Origin: Dermatophagoides farinae | Taxonomy: Eukaryota; Arthropoda; Arachnida; Sarcoptiformes; Pyroglyphidae | Reading direction: 5' to 3' | DNA length: 64,000 bases | NCBI RefSeq assembly: GCF_024713945.1 | Contig: NC_134686.1 | Location: 3,248,001-3,312,000, forward strand | In this document: positions 41,901 to 54,100 of the stretch, piece after piece | Numbering within the stretch: position 1 is the stretch's first letter | Layout of the letters: every line of letters begins with the position of its first letter | Notes under the pieces: generated by a model | Databases searched by the model: none | What the model was told of the DNA's origin: nothing | Seen by the model: the letters and a program-made list of their open reading frames with translations, nothing else | Made by a program: the position numbers and the translations under genes

Positions 41901-44900
41901 CCCTCTTCATTCTCAAATCAATCGATTGATCTTCAAAATATGAAACAATCATGTGATCGATTAATTCGGACGAATGCCACAATCGCGTGTATGCATAAAT
42001 TTTCTTTTTGTTGTTGTTGTTGTTGAAATAATGATCAGATGATTATGATGATCAAAAGTAAATATTTGTTCGTTTATAAAGAAAATTTTCTTGTCTGTAT
42101 TTGTTGTGTGGTTATCACCATCAATTGGCGATTAGTTGTTGTGGTGTGTGTGTGTGCTTTTTAATCTCATTTTTTTTCGCATGTGGACATTGATTTTCCA
42201 AAATGGGACATGTAATGATAATACTGGGAAAAAATACAGGTAGCTACTGATGTTGAATTCAAATCTATTTATTGCGTGCATATCTGTTTTGCTACTGTTG
42301 TTGTTGTTGTTGTTCATTTATTATTTGTGTGTTTGAATGATATGCTGACAATTTATGCATTCTGAATGATTATGAATGATAATAATAATCACCTCTGAAA
42401 CCGTTTTATATCCGAAGAAAAAAAATGAGTCGAAATAATCACATTATTTCCCAATCACCAATGATATGTTGTTCATAGAGTGAAAAATTATGAAAAAAAA
42501 TCAACAACATACAACAAAACAATTGACACTTTTGATTGATCCCGTTCATTTTTCAAGGCGCTCTGTTCATCGATCCATCATAGTTAAGAAATTGTTTCAT
42601 TGATTTTTTGCCATTACTTTGTCGAAACACATTCGTCAAAGTCATATAATTTGCTACTTTTTCATCATTTTGAAATTGACAAAGTCATGTCTTTTATGGG
42701 TGGCATATCGAATCGTTGATGAATGGATGATGATGATGAATTTTAGAATTTTTTTTTCATTTAAAATTTCCAACTTTATTCTGCATTGAAAGAATCAAAT
42801 TAATGGTCGTTGTTTTTGTTCGCTTATCTCTCCATATCATTTTAGTTGCTACTAAAAATAATAAATTTCGTAACTTGTCTTGTGTTCAACATGAAACAAG
42901 ACAGATTGTCGTTGTCAACACAAGAAAGAATTTTAATTTCAAATAAAATTTTATTCATTCAAAATCAAGCTTCTCAGAGCTATTAACACATTATCACCAT
43001 CATCATCTATGGTACCACGACCAGTGATGATGACTTTGTTAATTACGATAACCGGGAAACCATGTCCGAATGGTGAAATATTATTAAGATAAACAAATGA
43101 AAAATGGATAGTGATGGTTGAGCAAAAAATTTATTTATTGAATCATCATCAACATGCTCATATCACCATGTCATCTAGTTTTTTGCATCAATTTATTATA
43201 TGGTTTTCATTTTCTTTTTGGCTCGGTTACAAATCCAATTCAATCGTTATATATACAATTCATAAATTTTTCAATTCAAATGCGATCGTTCATATACTGT
43301 GTGTGCAGATGGGAGTAGAACCTAGGTGTTGTTACAAATTATATTCATTCCATTTCAGAAGCTACAACGATGATTGAAAAACACAAATACACAACTGAAT
43401 AGGCCGAAACTAATTAATAATTTGCTTTTTGCATCAACCTAGGGCCTCATCATACTTTATATACTTTATACTTTATTAATAATAACAATTTTTTTCATCT
43501 AAAGCAAAGTTAATTAACTTTTTTCTGTTGAACATTTCATTGTTGTGAAGCTTTTGAGAAAAACATTGAAAATAGTGAATAATTGTCTGTTTTTTTCGTT
43601 GACAAAAAACTCTTTTTTTCTGATTGCGAAAACTAACTAAAATCGCTGTTTGATGGCTGTAATCTTTTCTCATGAATTTTTCTTGTTTAATTACTTTAAC
43701 ATGTTTGGTTGTAAGATTTTTTTTTGTTTCATTGATCAAGTTAATTGAACATTCTTATTTGAAGACGATCAACGATGACCATTCATTCATTCAATCTATT
43801 AATTCCACTGTTTGAATATCAAAAAAAAAACAACCAGAATCAAAAAGCGATCAGATCAAGTCGTTCACGAAAATTATTTTCGGAATTTTAAATTTTTCTC
43901 TCTTTCATTGCATAGTGTGAGATTTGGTCATCCATTTATCATTGAAGCAAGTTTATTTGCTCTTGAAAACGTTATTACCTGTGTCTGTGTGTTTGATTTA
44001 GATTTTTTCATTCATTCATACGACCATTGAGAACATCTCAACTATGAGAATTTTATTCCTCCGATTCTAAAAAGCTAATTACGAACAAACATAACATTTT
44101 TTAATGTCAATTTTTTTCTGGTTGTTGTTGTCAAATTTGACACACTATACATGTGTATGGATAGTATTTAGCGAGAAAAAAAAATCTCACCATGAAGCTT
44201 TCTGTTGTTGCTAGTTTTCCAATTCAACATCTATCTTGTTCTTATGAGATCATTCAAGCGTAGAATCCAGATGCTTTCCAATATAATTATCAATTAATCT
44301 TCACACAATTCAGAGTCTTTTTTGCAAAAAGTGTCATTCCTACTTTCTGCATGTCACCGTGTCTAATACACACTTTTCTTGATGTGATCTTGAATTGATT
44401 TGTTGCCATTCAAAAAAAAAAAAATTGATAATAAACAAAACATAATGATGACCATTCGATTAAGATGTTGTAGTTTTATTTGGTGAGCAAACCTTTTTTG
44501 AAAAACCTGACCAATTTGTGATGATAAATTTGTTTTTTTCTTTTTTCTGGTTTTGGGTTCGATTCGATTGTGTTCATCACTGATATGTTGATGATGAGGT
44601 CGACATACCACCACAGAAAAAGGACAATTATAATTATTGCCATTTCGAATCATTCATCATTCATCATAGTTTGTTGCCTATCTCCTTTTTGTGTATATGC
44701 TACGTCTGTTGTTTTTTCTTTTAGTTTTGCTTGTTGGCTATAGCTCCATGGATACATCATAACCATCATCATTCTTCAATGGGCTGTCATATCCAAGATA
44801 CAGTAGCATTTTTAACCTGCAACCAACAAAAACAACAACAACAACAACAGGTGTATAAATGGAATGTTTTTTTTTGTATTATTTCTCATCATCTTGGTGG

Positions 44901-47736
44901 TGTGGAATTTATGTAAAAAAAAACAACAACAACAACGATGTAGCCCTCTTTCTCTCTGTACATGTAATTATATGGACTTTTTTTCGGAAATTTTTTCTTT
45001 TTTCCCTCATCATCATAATCATCTCCATGCGGATTTTATAATGAATTCCAATCCAATGATGATGATTATTTTTATGGATGACAAATGACTTTTGTCCAGG
45101 AAAAAAAACACATTGAATGTCATTCTTTATTTTTTAGGCTTCACAATTCACAAACTATTTGTGAATTCAATTTTTCACCCACAGCAACATTTACACACAT
45201 TATGAATGCATAAGTATTTTGGATTGGATTTATTTTCGTGCTAGTTAGCTTTTAGTTTCAAAAATATGTTGACCCTTTTTCGTCGTTTTTGTTCAACGGG
45301 TGGGGGTTCAATCATGATTTTTTTTGTAGTGTTTGAAAGGATGGACTTTTGCTAATTAGGCGTCATTTCCGGCTGGACAATGGACAAGAACAAATATTTT
45401 AAAATTCAACTCTCGTTACCCTTTTCATCATTTATCGTAACCACCCAATCGAAAACAATTAGCGAATATAGTTTTTTGTTTAAACAACAAGTGTTTATTT
45501 GTATGGATGACCTTTTTCCTTTATTATATGATCCGTTGAATACCATACCATTATTATTATTATTTCCACTATAGCCATTGGTCAAACGTGATGATGATTA
45601 TTTCTGTCACATTCGTTCAGGTCAAATTTATCAAAAAAATCAAATTTGAATATTTTCCTCTGTGTTGAATATGTTGTTGTTGCTTATTACGTATTTACTC
45701 ACAGACACATCATTTTCATTTATCCTTGTTATCCGGTTGATATTTTGTAAATGTCACACACACACACATCGAGTCAGTGATGAAAAAATAATTTGCCATT
45801 TGTGTGCAGTGAACCTAAACACAGAAACCTTTTTTTTGGTTCTTCTTTACACAACCTAGTTATTATTATGGTAGTGTGGGTATGATTCTGTTATTGACAT
45901 TCCATGTCATATTTTTCTCTGTTTGTTACGTCAAAATCAACATCATTGCCCTTCCATTGTCACACATAGTATGTGTGTGTGTGTTAAACAATCGAAATGA
46001 TGACAAATGACAAACCTTGTCATCATTTTGATGGTATTTCATGCCATTCGGTTATGAATCGGATCTAGTTTGTCAACAACAACAACAAAATTGTGAATAA
46101 TAATCAATTCGAATGGCCAAAATAATTCTCATCGAAATTGAACTGAACTGAACTAAATTGGAGATTTTGATGATGATTTTTTTTTGTTACATGATTGACA
46201 TACCGACATACACTTGTCATTTGTATTTCATCATTCCAAAAAAAAAAAAAAATATATATTTTGATCAGTCTAATAATGTGTGAGAACGATTTTTCCATTG
46301 ATCAATCAATTGAATGTTGTCGATAAGTTGTGGATACTTTATGCAATCATAGTCATTTTACGCACACACACACACACACACTTGCACTTGAATGATGATT
46401 ATTATTTCTGATGATGGATATCAATAAGTTGGAAAATCAAGTTCACCGAGTTCTAGTTTTTTTCTCCATTTCGTCTTATTTTGGATTTTTCCATTGCCAA
46501 CGAAGAAATACAATTTAGCCATTGGCCATCATATCATTTGAATTTATTCTTTTTCCATCCAATCATTTGCTCCAACTTTTAATGATAGCCCTACGGATGA
46601 CCAAGATGATGATGATGATCTGGTTGGTTTACGTTTCGATCTGGTCATTTTTTTTAAACTCTAAATATCACTATTGATTCACCTGTGCATATAGCTAGAC
46701 AACGACATTTTCAATGACGATCTTTCATTTCATCATATATATTCATTCGTTAATGACAATTTTTTTCGCAGTCTTTTCAAGTCAAAATCCTATGCTGTGA
46801 TGGCTTGTTTGGGTTTTTGTTTGTTGCTGAATGTGTGTGGCTGTCATTGATGTGATATGAGGATTATTATTATCATTATACAGATTATTATACAGACAAG
46901 ACACTAATATTGGTGGTTTGTGTGCTGAATGTTGATGTGAATGTGATCATTATCATTGGATAAATAAATAATGAAAAAAGTGCGAACCATTACCATCATT
47001 AATAACATTGGCAATCACACCAATAGCAGAAAACAAAAAATGAACGAGATTGATATCGATTGATGATGATGAGTATGATCGACGATAACCCTTCGAAAAG
47101 AAAATCAAGTGACCACAATAAATAAGATTTTTGTGAGTGAATGAATCGAGTGATGCATTTTTTCTTTATTTATAATCCACATATATAATAATCATATTCG
47201 GTAATTTAGTAAAATCCTACATGGCCCAAAAATAATAATATGGATATGGATATGGATATGGATGTTTAATGTCTGTTTGTGTGTATCAAGTTTACTCAAA
47301 TACGGACATCTCATCATCTTTGATAATGTTTTGAATCCTTTATGATGATCATCATTTTAATTCCCAGTAGCCTAATATTAACCAAGTTTTTCTTTCTCTC
47401 CGTTCTTGTTAATTATTTTTTTCTTTGCTATCAATTTATGTATGCATTGACCATCATTCTTTCCACCAAAATTCGGTCAATGGATTTTCTCTTCACTCAT
47501 TCATTAATCTAATCCGAAAGCAGTAGCCATTTATACCATCATTTGGGCTGGTCATTTTCTTTTTTCATTTTTTCGAAAAAATTGCCTTGTCTTGCTTATA
47601 TGGGTATAGGGTATAGGGTCATTGTTGTTTATATTTTGCCATTGTGTGTATATGTCATTGGTGACATTATCATCATTATCTTTATCACAATTATGAGGAA
47701 ATTGGGAAGAAATGATGAAAAAATATCATTTCTGTG

Positions 47737-47768
<32 letters not shown>

Positions 47769-50700
47769 AAGGAACTCACACATAGTTTATTCTTCAAGGT
47801 TAGACTAGATTACTTTTTTTACTTGATCACCATCTTCATCATCATCATCATCATTAAGCCAAGGATCATAAACAGAGATTTTATTCAGAAAATTCTACTC
47901 TCAAAATGATGATAATGATTTAAAAATTCCATTTCATCCATCTACCCAATCTATTCAGTATTAGCATTAAATTCTGTGTGGTCAATGTTTGTCTGAGATC
48001 ATGAAGCGAGAAAAGAGAGAGAGAGAGAATGTTAAATTTTCAGTTTATTTTTCATTTCTATCTGTCCATTCAATTCATGATATCGAGGTCAGGTCAGTGC
48101 TAAGGTGTGGTACTACTAATACTACCACTAATAATAATAATAATAATCATCTTGGTCTTTGTCTATCATCATCAATTCTTCTTTTATGTGATTGTCATTT
48201 AAAACGCCGCACACGCACATTGCACTGATTACAACACAATGTTGACCACTGTCAAAAGAAAGAATTTATAAAAGAAAATTGTGTGTTCCATTCACTTTCT
48301 CAGTCTGTTCAATCTATCCAAGTTCAGGTTTGTCTTCATATGATGATGATGATGATAGGCTCCAGATGGATTTATCATGAACAAAAAAAAAAAAAAAAAA
48401 TAAAGAAAAATGATACCTAGCCTATTCGCTTGGGTCTATTAATCAACATGAGAAAAGAAAGCACCAAGTCATTGCTATCTATCTACTAGTAAGTTGTATA
48501 ATCCAGGCTAGCCAATGGAAGATTCTTTAGAATTGAATGTATTTATGAAAACGATTAGTGTTGTTATTATGACTAAACTAACTGAAAATCGAAGAGGTGT
48601 TAGTATAAATAATGATTCATTAGTCACTATATCATCATTGTTGTTTATTCTTTTCTATCAACGACAACAAAAATAAGGAAATTTTGAATTGAAAATGAGA
48701 ATTCTCCATTGAGACTTGGATCTGCTGTAGTAGTATATTTGTCTCAAGACCGTAATAACATTATCGATAATGTTTTCAACGACGATGATCATGTCGATCA
48801 AATAAATTAACCCTGTTTTGCTGTTGTCGGCCATTTTATTATGACCATATTGGACATCAATTGACCAGTATTTCCAAGTGAAAATGTTGTCCTTTTGCAA
48901 TTATTGTTTGAAATGATGATGATGATGATGATAATGGCCTTAGAATTCTATTTGTTTGTTGTTGTATCGTTTTTACTTTATTTATTCCTATTTGGGGTCA
49001 TTACTTTGGCGAAAAAGAAAAATCTTTGGTTCCGTGTTGCCCAAGTTGATTGTTTTATTTTTTCATCTAATGTTTTTATGATTGCCTCATATAAAATCAA
49101 CAGCAACAACGGAAATGGTAAACTGAATCTATAGGAATACACTACCTCACTACATGTACTTGGCTTCTGAATCAAATATTTATTTTCTCTCTAGACTGTT
49201 GGCTATATACAGATACGGTGTTGTTGTCTGTTTGTGTTTCTGTCCTGATTTCATCATGTCGGTATTTTTTGTGATCCAAATGAGAATCTCCCCGGTATTT
49301 GTATATGTGTGTGTGTTCACATCGTTTGGTGTGGATGGTTTCATTTTCTTTCCTTCTCAGTTTGTGTCAATTAAATTTTTTATCAGTGAAATAACATGCA
49401 TTTTGTGTGGATTTGTTTTTCTGGATGAATGTTTTTCTTTCATTTTTGCTAATTAGAATGCATTAGAACAAAACAACAACAACAACAAACAAATAAAAGT
49501 AGTGTATATCATGCATTGAATTTAATTGTTTTTTGTTATTGTTTCAATTCCAATTGGTTTCGGGTGGACATTGGTCGCCATGTATAACTGATAAAACTAG
49601 TTTGAATTTTTTTTTTCGTTTCATTCATCTACTACTTTATTATTTCCAAACTATTGTCATTCATGAACCCTGTGCTTGAATTCTTTGATGAATGAATGAA
49701 TTTTTCAATTTCAATATTAATGATGATGATGATGATGATGATGATTGGACTATTAAATTTTGAATTTCAAAGAAAATGCAGGTAAATCTGAGCACTTGTT
49801 CAGCAATGAATGATTTGTTTGATTCGGGTTCGAGCACCCGCTGCGATATTTTAATTAATAAATTCTATGTCCATATCTGAATTGTTTGAATCTTGTTTCA
49901 ATTGCATTTCAAAGGGCCATGGATGATTACTAGCAATGAAGCAAAACATATGTATTAAGGTTAGAGAATTTCTTTTTTCTCCAGTATAAGTAGGTGTGCG
50001 TGTGAGAAATATTTGGCTTGTTTTATTTCACTTTCGCTAATTTCACCAATAGCCTGCATACAGACACGATGATGATGATGATGATGATGATGAATGAGAG
50101 AATAAACCAATCATTCCATCATTGTGTCATAGTTGTTTAGTTTTTCTGGTCATGTCATTGACATTGTCTTTTCGTTATTGTTGGCTGATTGCTTTTAGTT
50201 GTTGTTTCGATTGATCTCCTGTGGGCTATATCATTATCATCACAACAAGGTAGATGTCAAATGCTGCAATATAATGACAATGATACAATTGGCTACTTTA
50301 TACATTATTAGCGATTGTTTCTATGCTCGCGTTATAAACACCTGAATATACACACAAATATTTGTTCTTTTCATTTTTTTCCTATGGTCCAACACACACA
50401 CGAGAAGGGTCTCCGGTCTATTTAGAACGTTATTACTACCGTCGTTAACAATCATTGAATCTAATGGACTGATAATCATTATTATGATACGTTTCTTCTT
50501 CAATCTTTGTTTGTTGTTGACATGTCATCATCATCATCATCATCATCGATGATGTTGAAAAGGAAACGAAATACTGGGCCAGTGTCTCTCTCTCTCTCTT
50601 GGAACAAAATTTCATTTCATTCATCAAAATAAAACGAGTCATGGTTGATCAGATTCAGGATAACGAGAATTTTTTGTTTGTGTGTGTAGTTGCAAAATTG

Positions 50701-51131
50701 CTTCTGTTGTTGAATTTTGAAGCAATTTGAAACTGGACAAATGAAACCTAGAACAAAAAAGAAGAAAATCCACACACAGAACACTTATTATCATTTCTAT
50801 TCTTGTTTTCTTTCTAGAAAAGTATCATCATCATCATCATCATCCACGTTGAGATCATTATCTTGTCAAAATCTTAAACCATGTGTCGGTATGTGTGTGT
50901 TGATGCCAATTTGAATCTTCATCTCAATTTTTTTCTTCACCGTCCGACCAATCGACGAGATCAACTTGTGCTGATAATGGTTTGCAGAGAACCTGACCTG
51001 TTGAGGTTCTACTTTTTAGCAATGGAATGATGATGATCAGATCTAACTATCATTTCTTTTAAAATAAAATGAATGCCAATGTCGAATGACTTAAAAGAAG
51101 AACTAATGAAATTGATGATGATGATGATGAT

Positions 51132-51162
<31 letters not shown>

Positions 51163-54100
51163 AGGAAGAGGACAAGAAGTGACACGTAATTAATTTCAAC
51201 GACTTGTGCTCAATGCTACCGTGTACTACGGATGTGTGTGTGTATCATTTTGGCTATTTTTGACCATTTTTATCTCCACTTGATAGAGAATTAATTCATT
51301 TTTTAATGATTATTTTTCAATCTAATTAGATTTGAGCATTGAGACATGATTGCGGAAATCAAGTTTGAAAACGAAATAATGTTGACAATAGATTAAGATT
51401 ATCCGATTGAGCTTTGTTCAAATGGTTAATGAATTCGATTGTAATTAATTAGTTTTTTTCCCTTGTTCTTTCATATAATAATCACGTGTTTTTGTATCAT
51501 CCATTTTTAATGAGAAAAGTGATGTGTTTGCAAGTAACGATCATAATCTAACAAACTTTTCATTTCATTTCCTTTCATTCATACAGAATGGTCTTCATCA
51601 ACCTCGACAACGATACGGCCAAGATATCATACTTTATATGCATGTGAAGGCAATTCATTGGAGATACAATGTGAACAAGGCACACATATTAATCTGATAC
51701 GAGCAAATTTCGGCCGTTTTTCCATCTCTGTCTGCAATGAACAGGGAAATGTTGATTGGAGTGTCAACTGTATGGCGCATCGTTCATTTAGAGTCATCCA
51801 AGAAAGGTATGTTTGAATAGATTATCGATAAATTGATTGATTGATTGATTGTTGACATTCAATGATTCTATATCCATGAATTATGCAAAAATGATGAATA
51901 AAAACAAAATTCTAGGTGTGCTGGTCGTTCCAATTGTAAAATAGAGGCAACCGTGGCAACATTCAATGAGGACGCCTGTCCTCGTGTACATAAATACCTA
52001 GAAGTACATTTTAATTGTACTAAACCAAGATCATTGTTGCCCGGAAGTGTTCAACAACAACAACAACAATCAGTCAATCACACCATTAATATTGATTCTG
52101 GTAAGTGTTTCCGTACAGACTTTTCTAATCGAAGAATCGTTTTTTTCTCTCTTTTCTTTCTCTTGTTATTCTTGCCTAAAACTTTGCTCGCTTCAATTCT
52201 CTTAATTCACTAACAATCATCACCACTCTTGTTTAATAACATTTTCAAATTTAACGACTGTGCTCTAAAAAGCTGTGGCTCTAAAAACTATTGTAAATTG
52301 CCTGCCTCAACCACAATGTTTGGCGATCCTTGTCCTGGTACATTGAAATATTTGGAAGCTCATTATCAATGTGTAAAAGGTATAATTGCCTACTATCGAT
52401 AGTATCGAAAGATAGTTGCTCATTTGTTCTTGTTGTTGATCTGCTTTTCATTTCTTCATTGTTATGATTGTTATGATTATGATTCCCTTCTTTTCACCTT
52501 TTTTCATTGTTTTTTTCTGTTTTCCCTTTTCAATCATCTTATCTTATTGTTATTATTATTATTGATGATCATGATCATGATATTAATAATCTCCTCTTTC
52601 TTCCCACAGACAATCACAGTGACGGAACTGTCAGTCATGATCAAAACAATCATCCATCTAATCATCATAATCATCACCATCATCAAGTATCATTTCCACC
52701 GGTCGTATTATTTCCGGAGCCAATGCCGCCATCTAATGGGATTGGATCAACATCCACGGCATTACCACCACATATTGATCTAACATCACAGGATATAAAA
52801 GATCAAGAAGAAGCGGTGGAAAAGGCACCATTATCGATTGTCGATGAACCTGGTCCAATACAGGTAAAACCGCCAAAACCAATTGATTTGTCCGAAGATT
52901 CATCACAATCAATGGACCAAGATGATAGTAATGATTATGATTTGCCGCCAATCATTAAAAATGAATCAGATGACGACCCATCTAATGATACTCCATATAA
53001 TCGTGGATCATCATCATCCACAATTGTTTCGCCACCACCACCACCACCATCATCATCATCGAATGCTATTGTTAAACAACATCCATTTAATAATGCCGCT
53101 CATTATCCACAAACACCACAACCATCGTCTTTCCCATCGTTGTCCGGCCAACAGGCACCAACAGCGAAGCCACCAAAGCCGGATAATTATGATCCACCTT
53201 ATTCGGAAAATGATCCATCTTACACATCACAACCGGACGAAGTGTTATTGGTACCAGTTCCAGTGCCAGTGCCTTCTATCGATTTAGTTTATGATTATTG
53301 TCGGCCAATGTATGCTAAAAATCTTAATTGGAATTGGACAATGGCCGGTAATGTTTTGCGACAAGCTTGTCCAGTTGGTGCCAAAGGTATAGCACGATGG
53401 TCATGTATAATCGAAAACGGTGAACCAACATGGACACCACATCTGCCAGATATGTCTAATTGTTCCTCACTATGGATCGCTCATCTATTGGATCGACTTC
53501 GTTCACAAGAATCAATATTTTCATTGGCCGAAGAATTGGCCAAAGGAGCTAAAGGGAAAATTTTATATAGTGGTGATCTAATCAGTGCTGCCGATATTAT
53601 CAAACAATTGGTGATACGATTGGAAACAAAATTGGAAGAAAGTAAAGATGACCAGGACAGGCGTGCTCATTTGATTAAAGAATTGCTAAACGTAAGCAGA
53701 ATTGTTTATCATGATTTTCACCAATTTAAATCCATTTTTTTCTTATCACAGTCTGTCCTGAATGTTGCCAGTAATCTCTTGGAAGAGATACAAATGGAAT
53801 CCTGGCATGAACTGAATCCACATGATCAACGCTTGGCCATTCGTACAATGATTCGTGCAATGGAACGTGTCGCTGAACTTTTAGCCGATGTACGATCACA
53901 ACCGAATTATAATTTTGTCCGTACACATAATAATATCTGTGAGTTGAACTGATGATTTTCATTTAATCATTGCCAATTAATTCAAATTTCCAGTGGTCTC
54001 TGTCCATGTTCATGCACTTGCATCATTGGAAAATGGAATGCATCTTCCATTTGTTCTATCTCAATATGATTCATCGGTGCCATCGATGTCGGATTCAACA

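Larger units (their letters stand above)
32953..51586 (+). other. Latrophilin intron 1 (18.6 kb)
   Basis: GT at 32953 and AG at 51586. It accounts for nearly a third of the window and is about 85 times longer than any other intron seen. I see no nested gene on either strand: frames are short, mostly without ATG, and consist of translated repeats. It is rich in GAT/ATC, TG/CA, GTT and poly(A/T) runs. Its size suggests space for enhancers, which cannot be located from sequence. Confidence 0.8.

Noticed and set aside
49821-49850. Sequence like a tRNA T-arm (GGGTTCGAGCACCC)
   Set aside because: The loop is the wrong size for the stem and no anticodon or acceptor stem is present upstream.
51916-52379. 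Exons 3a and 3b spliced together as two successive lectin segments
   Set aside because: 3a leaves in phase 1 and 3b needs phase 2; joining them leads to a TGA inside 3b.
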